64,000 nucleotides of DNA from Hydrogenibacillus schlegelii (GCF_001653195.1 NZ_JXBB01000012.1:181304-245303), one strand, 5' to 3'. Positions 30,963 through 39,868 are shown, numbered from the stretch's first letter. Program-made: numbers and translations. Notes: generated by a model from the sequence alone, not told the origin.

Positions 30963-32483
30963 ATGCCGTCGTCCTTTCCGGTGCTTGGGCTCATCGTCGC
31001 GCTTCCGCTTGCGTTTCTCATCGTCCTCGCCGCGGTGCCGGCCCGGTCGGTCGGGGCGATCCGAACGCTCGGGCTTTTGGGATCGGCGGCGCCGGCCGGG
31101 CTCGCCTTCTATGCGCTCACCCGTTTTGATCTCACCGGAGGCGGCTGGCAGTTTCGAGAGGGCGCTCGGTGGTTCACCCTCTGGATGCCGTCGTTTGATG
31201 TCGCAAGCCACGGCTGGCAGCTCGTGCCGCTTCCGATCGACGGGACGCTCGCCGTCGACGGACTATCGCTCCCGCTTCTTTTCATGGCGACGTTTGTCGG
31301 CTTCATGGCGGCCCTGGCCTCTTGGACGGTGACGCACCGGCCGAAGGCGTACTGGATGTTCGTGCTGCTCCTGAACGCCGGGATGAACGGCGCCTTCGCG
31401 GCGACGAATCTGCTTCTATTCTTCGTGTTTTTTGAGCTCACGCTGGTGGCGCTCTTTTTCCTTGTCGGCATCTGGGGCGGGGAGGCCCGGGAGCGGGCGG
31501 CGTATCAGCTTCTCCTCTACAACGGCCTCGGTTCGCTGATCATGCTGGCGGTGTTTTTGCTCCTCTTTCATCTTACGGGGTCGTTCGACGTCTCGACGGT
31601 GGCGGAGCGGCTGGGGGAGCGGGCGCTTCCCGGGTGGCTCGTGACGGGGACGTTTTTGGCCCTCGTCGTCGCCTTCGGCATCAAGCTTCCGATCGTGCCC
31701 TTCCACACGTGGGTGCTGAACGTTCATCCGGTCGCGTCGGCGCCGATGTCGATGATCCTCTCCGGCGTGCTGCTTAAAATCGGCGGCTACGGCCTCATTC
31801 GCTTCGGCGTCGGCTTTTTCCCGGAAGAAGTCCGGCGGTGGGCGCCGCTTCTCGCCGTCTTCGGTCTCATCAACCTCCTCTACGGGGCCTTTCTGGCGCT
31901 CCAGGAAGGGGAGCTCAAGCGGCTGATCGCGTACTCGAGCATCAGCCACATGGGCCTCGTCCTCTTCGGCCTTGCGGCCGCCAACGAGGAGGGGCTGAGC
32001 GGGGCGGTCTTTCAGATGGTTTCCCACGGTTTCATCTCGGCGCTCCTCTTCCTCGTCGCCGGCGTGATCGCCGAGCGGACGGGGACGGCCCGCTTGGCAG
32101 AGCTCGGCGGGCTCTGGCAGCCGATGCCGCTTGCGAGCGGGGTGCTTCTCGTCGGGGCGCTCGCGTCCCTGGGGCTCCCGGCGTTTTCCGGCTTTGTGGC
32201 GGAGCTTCTGACCTACCTCGGCCTCTTTAAGAGCGGCCAAGGGGTGATCGCCGTCCTGGGCGCTTTCGGCCTCGTTTTGAGCGCCGCTTACCTCCTCCGG
32301 GGGGCGCTGACCGCCGGCTGGGGCCCGGTGCCTGAGCGGGCCAAAGCGTTGACCGACGCCCGGCCGGTAGAGATCGTGCCGATGCTCCTCCTGGTGGCGG
32401 CGATTCTTTGGATCGGGGTGTATCCGTTCGTCCTCGGCGAGGCGATGAAGGCGTCGATCGGGGCGCTCGTCGCCCGCTTGTAA
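30963..32483 (+). CDS. nuoM: NADH-quinone oxidoreductase subunit M, displaced from the nuo operon
   Basis: This is an antiporter-like proton-pumping subunit of complex I. LLLFFVFFELTLVALFFLVGIWGG, KLPIVPFHTWVLNVHPVASAPMSMILSGVLLKIGGYG and LKRLIAYSSISHMG are NuoM signatures with channel Glu and Lys residues. (The longer strings span positions 31410-31490 and 31680-31800.) About 506 residues. ATG 30963 follows AAGGCGGGGAG; the longer upstream frame runs through an intergenic hairpin. The nuo operon lacks nuoM between L and N, so this copy probably completes complex I, although an Mrp- or hydrogenase-type paralogue cannot be excluded. Confidence 0.88.
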   Translation: MPSSFPVLGLIVALPLAFLIVLAAVPARSVGAIRTLGLLGSAAPAGLAFYALTRFDLTGGGWQFREGARWFTLWMPSFDVASHGWQLVPLPIDGTLAVDGLSLPLLFMATFVGFMAALASWTVTHRPKAYWMFVLLLNAGMNGAFAATNLLLFFVFFELTLVALFFLVGIWGGEARERAAYQLLLYNGLGSLIMLAVFLLLFHLTGSFDVSTVAERLGERALPGWLVTGTFLALVVAFGIKLPIVPFHTWVLNVHPVASAPMSMILSGVLLKIGGYGLIRFGVGFFPEEVRRWAPLLAVFGLINLLYGAFLALQEGELKRLIAYSSISHMGLVLFGLAAANEEGLSGAVFQMVSHGFISALLFLVAGVIAERTGTARLAELGGLWQPMPLASGVLLVGALASLGLPAFSGFVAELLTYLGLFKSGQGVIAVLGAFGLVLSAAYLLRGALTAGWGPVPERAKALTDARPVEIVPMLLLVAAILWIGVYPFVLGEAMKASIGALVARL

Positions 32484-32516
32484 TCGGCCACGGATGACGC
32501 GGCCTCGAGCGGGGGG

Positions 32517-33620
32517 ATGGCGGTGGAGTATCTCAATTTGCGGCGACTCAACATCTTCCGGACGGTCGTCCGGCACATGAACTTTTCCCGGGCGGCAGAG
32601 GAGCTCTACTTGAGCCAGCCGGCCGTCTCGCAGCACATCCGCCAGCTGGAGGAGTACTTCGGCGTGAAGCTTTTCGAGCAGGCCGGAAAGCAGCTTGTCC
32701 TGACGGAGGCCGGCGCCTACCTGAAGGACGCGGCAGACCGGCTGTTTCGCCAGCTGGAAGAAGTGCAGCAGACGATCAAGGACATCCGGACGAATCGCGT
32801 CGGAACGCTCACGATCACCGCCGACACGTCTGCCGGGGCGTACGTCGTGCCGCCGTTTCTCGGCCTGTTTCATCGAGAGCATCCTCAGGTGGCGCTGAAG
32901 CTCGAAGTGGCGAACCGGAGCGCGGTGCTGCAGCGGCTTTTTCGGGCGGAGACGGATCTGGCGGTCATGGGCTATCCGAAGCAGTCGCCGTATCTCGAAG
33001 CGGAGCCCTTCCTCGACAATCGCCTCGTCGTCATCGCGCCGGCGGATCATCCGCTGGCCGGCGAGCGGAACATCCCGCTCCGGCGGCTGGAGAAGGAGCC
33101 GTTTTTGCTCCGGGAGCGGGGATCCGGCACCCGGAGCACGACGGAGCGCTTTTTCCAGGAAAACGGGGTGTTTCCCAACGTCCGGATGGAGCTCGGCAGC
33201 ATCGCCGCGATCAAGGAGGCGGTCGCCGCCGGAATCGGCATTTCGGTCGTCTCGGAGGTGGCGATCCGGCTGGAGCGGCGGGTCGGACTCATCGCCGTCC
33301 TCGATGTGGAGGGGTTTCCGATCGTGCGGCAGTGGTACGTCGTCCACCCGGCGCAGCAGCCCCTTTCGCCGCTGGCGCTGGCGTTTCGCCAGCTTCTTTT
33401 GGAACAGGGGCGGGCGTACGGGGCATTTGAAAGCGCCGTCGAGCGGTTCGTCGCCGAGCCGGCGGCGGGGAAGGCCGGCGGTAAGCGGGAAAAGCGGGAC
33501 GACGGCCGGCGGGGCCGCCCGGCGCCGCCGGAAGAGGCGCCGGCGCGGGAAGAGGTCGGCGGGCGGGAGGCGGCCGGGGATCGGATGGCGGATGAGTCGC
33601 CGTCAGGCGAATCGTTGTAG
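32517..33620 (+). CDS. cbbR: LysR-family regulator, probable CbbR
   Basis: The N-terminal winged helix-turn-helix (LRRLNIFRTVVRHMNFSRAA, LSQPAVSQHIRQLE) is followed by a LysR substrate-binding domain (AGAYVVPPFLGLF, GIGISVVSEVAI). Location in the Calvin block argues for CbbR, which senses metabolites such as RuBP or NADPH. Unlike most cbbR genes it is not divergent from its target but sits at the end of the block in the same direction. At 367 residues it exceeds the usual 300 because of a charged, low-complexity tail of about 60 residues. ATG 32517 follows GGGGGG. Confidence 0.82.
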   Translation: MAVEYLNLRRLNIFRTVVRHMNFSRAAEELYLSQPAVSQHIRQLEEYFGVKLFEQAGKQLVLTEAGAYLKDAADRLFRQLEEVQQTIKDIRTNRVGTLTITADTSAGAYVVPPFLGLFHREHPQVALKLEVANRSAVLQRLFRAETDLAVMGYPKQSPYLEAEPFLDNRLVVIAPADHPLAGERNIPLRRLEKEPFLLRERGSGTRSTTERFFQENGVFPNVRMELGSIAAIKEAVAAGIGISVVSEVAIRLERRVGLIAVLDVEGFPIVRQWYVVHPAQQPLSPLALAFRQLLLEQGRAYGAFESAVERFVAEPAAGKAGGKREKRDDGRRGRPAPPEEAPAREEVGGREAAGDRMADESPSGESL

Positions 33621-33687
33621 GTCGTCGGCGCCGAATCGCGGAAGGCCGGCGGCGCCGAACGCCGGTTGCCGCGAAGGCCGAATCGCC

Positions 33688-33719
33688 GTGTCATGGTCTT
33701 AAAGTGTCATGGTTTTAAA
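33688..33719 (+). repeat. Tandem 16-bp direct repeat upstream of the SDR leader
   Basis: GTGTCATGGTCTTAAA (33688-33703) is followed without a gap by GTGTCATGGTTTTAAA (33704-33719), one mismatch in 16. It abuts a perfect Shine-Dalgarno. It may be a protein-binding site; no consensus was recognised. Confidence 0.75.
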
Positions 33720-33788
33720 AAGGAGGTGACGACCTGGTTCGGCAGAGGGCCTGCCTGATCACGATTTAGGTAGGTTTGACGAACCAGG
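33717..33788 (+). promoter_or_regulatory. Structured leader that may mask the SDR ribosome-binding site
   Basis: CCTGGTTCG (33733-33741) pairs perfectly with CGAACCAGG (33780-33788), and inside it GCCTGCCT (33749-33756) pairs with AGGTAGGT (33768-33775) with two G-U wobbles. The outer 3' arm covers part of the Shine-Dalgarno of the SDR gene at 33795. A perfect AAGGAGGTGA lies upstream at 33720-33729 with no ordinary start codon behind it. Confidence 0.55.
33734..33769 (+). CDS. Possible 11-codon leader peptide (CTG start)
   Basis: Seven bases after AAGGAGG, a CTG opens MVRQRACLITI and ends at TAG (33767-33769). The reading frame covers the 5' arms of both stems, and its stop lies at the edge of the inner loop. 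A ribosome translating it would open the structure that masks the downstream site. CTG starts are rare, so this is tentative. Confidence 0.3.
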   Translation: MVRQRACLITI

Positions 33789-33794
33789 GAAAGG

Positions 33795-34547
33795 ATGGAC
33801 CTCGGCCTCAAGGACAAGGTCGTGCTCATCACCGGCGGCACCCGGGGAATCGGCCGGGCGATCGCCGAAGCGTTTTTCACCGAGGGAGCCCGGGTCGCGG
33901 TGGCCGCCCGGGGCGATGACGGCCTGCGGGCGGTGGAGGCGGCCCTTCCGGGGGCAAAGGGGTTTTCGTTCGACGCTTTTGCCGCCGATTCTCGGGCGGA
34001 GCTCGTCGAGGCGGTCGTCCGCCATTTCGGACGCCTGGACGTCCTCGTGAACAACGCCGGGGCCAGCTACGGCGCCGATGCGGCGACGACGCCGCTCGAG
34101 GACTACCGCCGGGCGATGGAGATCAATTTTTTTGCCGCCGTCGATCTCGCGCTTCGGGCGCTTCCGCACCTCGAGGCGGTCGGCGGCACCGTCGTCAACG
34201 TGAGCTCGATCTGGGGGCGGGAGGCCGGCGGCAAGGCGCCCTACAACGCGGCGAAGGCGGCCCTCATCAGCTTTACGAAGGCGCTCGGCGATGCGGCGAT
34301 CCGGCGGGGCGTCCGGGTCGTCGGCGTCGCGCCGGGGTCGATCCGCCACCCCGGCGGAAGCTGGGATCGGAGGGTTCAGGAGGATCCGGAAGGGATGCTG
34401 GCGTTCGTCGCGGCGAACATCCCCGCCGGCCGCTTCGGAACGGCGGAAGAAGTGGCCGCCGCCGTCGTCTTCCTCGCTTCCCCTCGGGCGTCGTGGATCG
34501 TCGGGACGACGGTCGTCGTCGACGGCGGCCAGTCAAAGATGTTTTAA
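33795..34547 (+). CDS. Short-chain dehydrogenase/reductase (SDR), classical type
   Basis: This is an NAD(P)-dependent oxidoreductase of unknown substrate. The cofactor loop TGGTRGIG, the structural NNAG, the catalytic Ser in NVSSIWG and Tyr/Lys in YNAAK are present. It ends VVDGGQSKMF, like FabG-type enzymes. It is 250 residues. A basic residue after the second strand (AARGD) suggests NADPH preference. It follows an unusual structured leader and is separated from the next operon by a palindrome-bearing gap, so it looks monocistronic. The function cannot be assigned from context. Confidence 0.88.
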   Translation: MDLGLKDKVVLITGGTRGIGRAIAEAFFTEGARVAVAARGDDGLRAVEAALPGAKGFSFDAFAADSRAELVEAVVRHFGRLDVLVNNAGASYGADAATTPLEDYRRAMEINFFAAVDLALRALPHLEAVGGTVVNVSSIWGREAGGKAPYNAAKAALISFTKALGDAAIRRGVRVVGVAPGSIRHPGGSWDRRVQEDPEGMLAFVAANIPAGRFGTAEEVAAAVVFLASPRASWIVGTTVVVDGGQSKMF

Positions 34548-34549
34548 TG

Positions 34550-34559
34550 CACATATGTG
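34550..34559 (+). promoter_or_regulatory. CACATATGTG palindrome upstream of the liv operon
   Basis: A perfect 10-bp palindrome lies in an AT-rich stretch after the SDR stop. A TTGACT at 34573-34578 could be a -35 for the transporter operon, with only a weak CATCCT 17 bases on. It is an operator candidate for the branched-chain amino acid genes. Confidence 0.4.
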
Positions 34560-34724
34560 TATAAGATTTCCGTTGACTTTGGCCGGTTCCTGTGGCATCC
34601 TTAGGACATCGTCGGGCGAAAGGTCGCTCCTTTCGAACAGCGGGGCCCGATGGGCGCGGCCAGGCGATGACCGGTTCATCGGAGGTTCGGAAAGACGAAC
34701 AGAATCAGAGAAAGGGGAGCCGGC

Positions 34725-35987
34725 ATGGCGCAAGAGCGAGCGATCCAGCGAGCGGCGGGGAGGCAAGCCGGCGGACGCTGGCGGCGGGGGGCGCTTTTTG
34801 TCCTCGCGGCGGTGTTCGTCCTCGGGCTTTCGCTTTCAGCCTGCGGCGGGGGCGGCGCGAAGGAGTCGAGCGGAAGCCCCGCGTCCGGTCCGGCGACGGA
34901 AGGCCAGGGGAGCGGCGGCGAGGCGGCCGGTCCGATCGAGGCGAAGATCGGGGCGGTCCTCATCCTCTCCGGCGGCGCTGCCGCTTACGGCGAGGCGCAG
35001 CGGAGCGGCCTCGAGATGGCCAAGGATGAGCTGAACGAAAAATACGCCGGAAAGCTCAAGCTCGACATCGTCTACGAAGACACCGGCGGCAAGAAAGAGA
35101 GCGCCATCAACGCCGTCAACAAGCTGATCAACGAAGATCGGGTCGTCGCCATCATCGGGCCGACGCTGTCGGCGGAGATGTTTGCCGCCGGCCCGGTGGC
35201 CAACGAAAACGAGACGCCGATCTTCGGCATCTCCAACACCGCGGAGGGAATCAACGACATCGGGCCGTACGTCTTCCGGAACTCGCTTCCGGAGTCGATC
35301 GCCATCCCGACGGCAATGAAGGCAGCGCAAAACCGGTACCATTTCAAGACGGCCGCCCTCATCTACGCCAACAACGACGACTTTTCCGTCTCCGGCTACA
35401 AGACGATGAAGAAGACGGCGGAGGAGCTCGGCCTCGAGATCGTCGCCGAGGAGAGCTTCGCCGTCGGGGATGTCGATTTTTCGGCGCAGCTGACGAACAT
35501 CAAAAAGGCCGATCCGGACGTCTTGCTCATCTCGGCGCTGTACAAAGAAGGGGCCCTCGTCGTGAAAAAAGCCCGGGAGATGGGCCTCCGGGCGCGGATC
35601 CTCGGCGGGAACGGGTTCAACAACCCGAAGGTGTTCGAGATTGCCGGCGACGCCGCCGAAGGGCTGATCGTGGCGACGCCTTTCAGCCCGGAAAAGAACG
35701 ATCCGAAGGTTCAGGCGTTCGTCAAGGCGTATGAAGCCCGCTACGGGAAGAAGCCCGACCAGTTTGCCGCCCAGGCGTACGACGGGCTCACGATCATTGC
35801 CGAATCGCTCCTCAAGGCGGGCAAGGCCGACCGGAAGCTGCTTCGGGATCAGTTGGCGGAGCTCAAAGACTTCGAGGGCGTCTCCGGGAAGCTTTCGTTC
35901 GACGAGCGCCGAAACCCGATCGGCGAGGCAGTCGTCGTCGTGGCGAAGGGCGGAAAGTACGTGCCGCTGGAGTCGGTCAGCGACTGA
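34725..35987 (+). CDS. livJ: Branched-chain amino acid ABC transporter, substrate-binding lipoprotein
   Basis: This extracytoplasmic receptor captures leucine/isoleucine/valine or a related ligand. A basic N-terminus and hydrophobic stretch end in the lipobox LSAC, followed by a Gly/Ser-rich linker of about 45 residues and the periplasmic-binding fold (GAVLILSGGAAAYG, AIIGPTLSAEM, LIYANNDDF, AYDGLTIIAES). It is 420 residues. ATG 34725 follows AAGGGGAG. First gene of livJHMGF. The ligand may also be an amide or urea; the sequence does not settle this. Confidence 0.9.
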   Translation: MAQERAIQRAAGRQAGGRWRRGALFVLAAVFVLGLSLSACGGGGAKESSGSPASGPATEGQGSGGEAAGPIEAKIGAVLILSGGAAAYGEAQRSGLEMAKDELNEKYAGKLKLDIVYEDTGGKKESAINAVNKLINEDRVVAIIGPTLSAEMFAAGPVANENETPIFGISNTAEGINDIGPYVFRNSLPESIAIPTAMKAAQNRYHFKTAALIYANNDDFSVSGYKTMKKTAEELGLEIVAEESFAVGDVDFSAQLTNIKKADPDVLLISALYKEGALVVKKAREMGLRARILGGNGFNNPKVFEIAGDAAEGLIVATPFSPEKNDPKVQAFVKAYEARYGKKPDQFAAQAYDGLTIIAESLLKAGKADRKLLRDQLAELKDFEGVSGKLSFDERRNPIGEAVVVVAKGGKYVPLESVSD

Positions 35988-36266
35988 AGAAACGGCAAGC
36001 GACGGAAGAAATGCCGATCGACCGGCTCCGAAGGAAGGGGAAACCCCTGAAGGACCGCGGGATATGGCCGAAGCGGCAAAACAGAAATGAACGCCGGATC
36101 GGATCGCGGCATTTCGCGTCAGAAGGCGCCGGACGGACAGGGCGGGAGGCGGTCCCGCCCTTTTCTTCCGGTGTGGTGGCGAAGGAAATCGGTCAGGGGC
36201 CGCATTCGGGTTCGCGATACGGGGATCCGGCCGCATGGCGGCGGGATGGGAGGCGGGCGTTCGGGC

Positions 36267-37139
36267 ATGTTGTTCGAGCAGCTTTTAAACGGCATCACCG
36301 TCGGCAGCACGTATGCCCTCATCGCCGTCGGTTATACGCTCATCTTCGGCGTCCTGGGCATGATCAACATGGCTCACGGGCAGATTTTCATCTTCGCCGC
36401 CCTCACGGCGATCGTGACGATGTCGGCGTTCGGCTGGCCGCTTCTTCCGGCCTTTTTCGTCTCCGTCGCCTGCGCGGCGGTCCTCGGGGCGCTCTTGGAA
36501 GCCGTCGCCTTCCGACCGCTCCGAAAAAAAGACGTGCCGCACCTGGCGCCGCTCATCAGCACGATCGGCTTTGCCACGATCCTCGACGACGCGATGATCA
36601 AGCTTTTCGGGGCCGACTCCCGGTTCGTCCCCGGAAAGCTCGGCGGCTCCTTTTCCGTGGGCGGCGTGGACGTCCGGACGGTCGACCTCGCGATCTTGGT
36701 CGCGGCTTTAGGACTGATGGCCCTCTTGCATCTCTGGATCCAGAAAACGCCGTTCGGGAAGGCGATCCGGGCGACTTCGGAAAGCCCCGAAACGGCGGCC
36801 ATCCTCGGCATCCCGACCGACCGGGTGATCCTCGCGACGGTCGTCCTCGCTTCGGGACTGGGCGGCGTCGCGGGGCTTTTGCTCGGGCTGAGCTACGGGG
36901 CGGTCGCGCCGTCGATGGGCGTCGGGCTCGGATTCAAAGGACTGGCGGTCCTCGTCCTCGGCGGGCTCGGGAGCCTGCCGGGGGCCATGCTGGGCGGGCT
37001 TTTGCTCGGCGTGGTCGAAGTGCTGGCGGTCGCCTACGGAAGTTCGACGTACCGGGATGCGATCGCGTTTTTGATGATCATTCTCGTGTTTCTCGTTCGG
37101 CCGCAGGGGCTTTTTGGCGAAACACCCGTTCAGCGGTGA
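36267..37139 (+). CDS. livH: Branched-chain amino acid ABC transporter permease, LivH type
   Basis: This is one half of the membrane channel. LLNGITVGSTYALIAVGYTL at the N-terminus and the C-terminal GGLGSLPGAMLGGLLLGVVE coupling region are typical. About 290 residues with eight helices. ATG 36267 is chosen because the open frame upstream (from 36087) is Arg/Gly-rich and unlike the family; ATG 36246 is an alternative. The 279 bases after livJ hold no other recognisable gene. Confidence 0.9.
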   Translation: MLFEQLLNGITVGSTYALIAVGYTLIFGVLGMINMAHGQIFIFAALTAIVTMSAFGWPLLPAFFVSVACAAVLGALLEAVAFRPLRKKDVPHLAPLISTIGFATILDDAMIKLFGADSRFVPGKLGGSFSVGGVDVRTVDLAILVAALGLMALLHLWIQKTPFGKAIRATSESPETAAILGIPTDRVILATVVLASGLGGVAGLLLGLSYGAVAPSMGVGLGFKGLAVLVLGGLGSLPGAMLGGLLLGVVEVLAVAYGSSTYRDAIAFLMIILVFLVRPQGLFGETPVQR

Positions 37140-37319
37140 CCGCTCCTTCCGCCGGGGAAAAGGAGGCGGGCGGCCCGGCGGCCGTTCCGAACGACCCGCT
37201 TGACCCCGCCGGTCGGGAGAAGAAAAACCGATCGGCGGGGCGCAAACGACGGCCCGGCGGGCGTCGTAAGGCGGGCAGGAAAGATCGAGGGACAAAGGAC
37301 GAAAGAGGGCACCGGAACG

Positions 37320-38273
37320 ATGGACTGGCTCAATCCGTATCAGCTGCAGGTCTTATCGTTTGTTTTTTTAAACGGCATCTTGGCGCTGAGCGTTTTTCTC
37401 ACACTGGCGACGGGGCAGCTCTCCCTCGGTCAGGCGGGATTTATGAGCATCGGTGCCTATACGGCAGCGATCCTGACCGGACACGCCGGGATGCCGATGA
37501 TCGTCGCGGTGCCCGCCGGCGCCGTCCTCGCCGGGGCGGTGGCCCTGATCATCGGCGGGCCGACGCTTCGGCTTCACGGCCTCTATCTCGCCATCGCGAC
37601 CCTCGGTTTCGGCGAGGTCGTCCGGGTGGTGATGCTGAACCTCGAGGTGACGGGAGGCGCCCTCGGACTGAAGGGGCTGCCGTCTCTCGGCGGGGAGCTC
37701 TACCGGCTGGAGCAGACCCTGGGCCTTACGACGGAGCGGGTCGGGCTTACGCCGGCCCAGCTGAAGGCCCTGTCGGTAACGGTGTTTTTGTTCCTCCTCC
37801 TCCTTCTCGTCGTCGTTCTCCTCGCCCGCCTCATGCGCTCCCGGGTCGGCCGGGCGTTTTCGGCCATCCGGGCGGATGAGGTGGCGGCCGAGGCGATGGG
37901 GATCGACCTCCGGGCGTACAAGCTCCTCGCCTTCGTCCTCGGAGCGGTGCTCGCCGGCTTCGGCGGCGGGCTGTACGCCCACCTGACGACGGCGATCACG
38001 CCGGATGATTTCAATTACCACCGCGTGGTGGAGATGCTTTCCTTCGCCGTGATCGGCGGGGCGGAGGTGTTTTGGGGACCGCTGGTCGGCGCCCTGCTGT
38101 TGACGGCGCTGCCCGAGCTTCTTCGGGCGCTTCAGGACTACAAGATGATGTTTTACGGGGTGGCGATGCTCGTCGTAATGATCGTCCGGCCGCGGGGGCT
38201 CATCACGGAAGATCTTTTGTTCCGGTTCCGCCGGCGGCGGTTTTCCGCCGGCGGCCGGGCGCTGGAGGGATGA
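37320..38273 (+). CDS. livM: Branched-chain amino acid ABC transporter permease, LivM type
   Basis: This is the second membrane subunit. LSLGQAGFMSIGAYTAAIL, LRLHGLYLAIATLGFGEVVR and AIRADEVAAEAMGI are LivM signatures. About 317 residues with around nine helices. ATG 37320 follows AAAGAGGG; the frame is open from 37200 but that segment is charged and not conserved. The stop is four bases before livG. Confidence 0.92.
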   Translation: MDWLNPYQLQVLSFVFLNGILALSVFLTLATGQLSLGQAGFMSIGAYTAAILTGHAGMPMIVAVPAGAVLAGAVALIIGGPTLRLHGLYLAIATLGFGEVVRVVMLNLEVTGGALGLKGLPSLGGELYRLEQTLGLTTERVGLTPAQLKALSVTVFLFLLLLLVVVLLARLMRSRVGRAFSAIRADEVAAEAMGIDLRAYKLLAFVLGAVLAGFGGGLYAHLTTAITPDDFNYHRVVEMLSFAVIGGAEVFWGPLVGALLLTALPELLRALQDYKMMFYGVAMLVVMIVRPRGLITEDLLFRFRRRRFSAGGRALEG

Positions 38274-38276
38274 GGC

Positions 38277-39086
38277 ATGCCGGAGGCGATGCTCGTCGTC
38301 GACGGCGTCTCGCGGCGCTTTGGCGGCCTTCTGGCGTTAAACGGCGTAAGCTTCAGCGTCTCACCCGGTGAGATCGTCGCCGTCATCGGGCCAAACGGCG
38401 CCGGGAAGACGACGCTCTTTAACGTGATCACCGGCCTTTTTCCGCCGACGGACGGGACGATCCGTTTCGAAGGGCGAACGATCTCCGGCCTTCCGCCGCA
38501 CCGGATCGCCGCCCTCGGGATCGCCCGAACGTTTCAGAACATCCGCCTGTTCCGCTCGATGTCGGTCCTCGACAACGTCAAGGTCGGACGCCACAGCCGC
38601 ACCCGGTCCGGGGCGCTGGCGGGCGTGCTCCGGACGCGGCGGGAGCGGGCCGAGGAACGGGAGACGGAGGCGCGGGCGCGGGCGCTCCTTCGCTTCGTCG
38701 GCCTGGAAAGCGCGGCGGATCTTCCCGCCGGGGCGCTTTCGTACGGTGCTCAGCGACGGCTCGAGATTGCCCGGGCGCTCGCCATGGAGCCGAAGCTCCT
38801 CCTCCTCGACGAGCCGGCCGCGGGGATGAACGAGGCAGAGACGGCGGATCTGGCGGAGCTTTTGCAAAACATCCGCCGGCAGGGAATCACCGAGCTCATC
38901 GTCGAGCACGACATGGGCCTGGTGATGGGGCTTTCGGACCGGGTGGTCGTTCTCAACTTCGGGGCGAAGATCGCCGAAGGGCCGCCGGAGGCGGTGCAGA
39001 ACGACCCGGCGGTGATCGAGGCGTACCTCGGAAAGGACGACGACGAAAGCGGGGAAGCCCGCCCGTCCGAAGAGGGCGGCGCCTGA
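38277..39086 (+). CDS. livG: Branched-chain amino acid ABC transporter ATPase, LivG type
   Basis: This is one of two cytoplasmic ATPases. Walker A GPNGAGKTT, the LivG-specific ARTFQNIRLF, the ABC signature LSYGAQRRLEIARALA (Tyr in the second position, normal for LivG) and Walker B LLLLDEPAAGMN are present, followed by VEHDMGLVM. It is 269 residues, with a short acidic tail. ATG 38277 follows GGAGGG at the end of livM. Confidence 0.94.
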   Translation: MPEAMLVVDGVSRRFGGLLALNGVSFSVSPGEIVAVIGPNGAGKTTLFNVITGLFPPTDGTIRFEGRTISGLPPHRIAALGIARTFQNIRLFRSMSVLDNVKVGRHSRTRSGALAGVLRTRRERAEERETEARARALLRFVGLESAADLPAGALSYGAQRRLEIARALAMEPKLLLLDEPAAGMNEAETADLAELLQNIRRQGITELIVEHDMGLVMGLSDRVVVLNFGAKIAEGPPEAVQNDPAVIEAYLGKDDDESGEARPSEEGGA

Positions 39087-39154
39087 CCATCCGCAAAAGG
39101 CGGCTTCGGGCCAAACCGCGGTCCGATCGCCGGAAAGGGGGGAAACGACCGGAG

Positions 39155-39868
39155 ATGCTCGTCCTCGAGGGCATCAGTGCCGCCTACGGGCCGATCCGCG
39201 CCGTGCGGGACGTCACGCTTCGGGTGCCGGAGGGGAAGATCGTCGCCCTGATCGGCGCGAACGGCGCCGGCAAGACGACGACGATGCGGACGATCGCCGG
39301 CCTTCTCCGGCCCGTCGCCGGCCGGATCCTTTTCCGAGGTGAGCGGATCGACGGCCTCAAGCCCTACCGGATCGCCCGGCTCGGGATTTCCCTCGTGCCG
39401 GAAGGGCGGCAGATCCTCGCCCGGATGACGGTGCGGGAAAACCTTGAAATGGGCGCCTTTTTCCGCCGGGATCGGGCGGAGGTCGAGGCGGACTTTGAGC
39501 GGGTGTACGCTCTTTTTCCGGTGCTCAAAGAGCGGGAGCGACAGCTCGGCGGGACGCTTTCCGGCGGCCAGCAGCAGATGCTCGCCATCGCCCGGGCGCT
39601 CATGGCCCGGCCGAAGCTCCTTCTCCTCGACGAGCCGTCGATGGGGCTGGCGCCGCTCGTCGTCCAGGACATCTTCCGCACGATTCGGGCGATCAACGCC
39701 GCCGGGACGACGATCCTGATCGTCGAACAGAACGTTCGGCAAGTGCTCGCGTTTGCCGATTATGCGTATGTCCTCGAACACGGTGAAATCGTTCAGGAAG
39801 GGCCCGCGGAAGTGCTCCGGAGCGATCCGGCGATCGCGGCAGCGTACCTCGGCGGGCGGGGGAGCTGA
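39155..39868 (+). CDS. livF: Branched-chain amino acid ABC transporter ATPase, LivF type
   Basis: This is the second ATPase of the heterodimer. Walker A GANGAGKTTTMRTIAGL, VPEGRQILARMTVRENL, the signature LSGGQQQMLAIARAL and Walker B LLLLDEPSMGLAP are intact. It is 237 residues, the usual length. It ends the operon, with a strong hairpin 90 bases downstream. Confidence 0.94.
   Translation: MLVLEGISAAYGPIRAVRDVTLRVPEGKIVALIGANGAGKTTTMRTIAGLLRPVAGRILFRGERIDGLKPYRIARLGISLVPEGRQILARMTVRENLEMGAFFRRDRAEVEADFERVYALFPVLKERERQLGGTLSGGQQQMLAIARALMARPKLLLLDEPSMGLAPLVVQDIFRTIRAINAAGTTILIVEQNVRQVLAFADYAYVLEHGEIVQEGPAEVLRSDPAIAAAYLGGRGS

Noticed and set aside
33733..33788. Known riboswitch or tRNA fragment (GGTTCG resembles a T-loop)
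   Set aside because: The rest of a tRNA is absent and the conserved bases of the riboswitch classes I can recall are not present.
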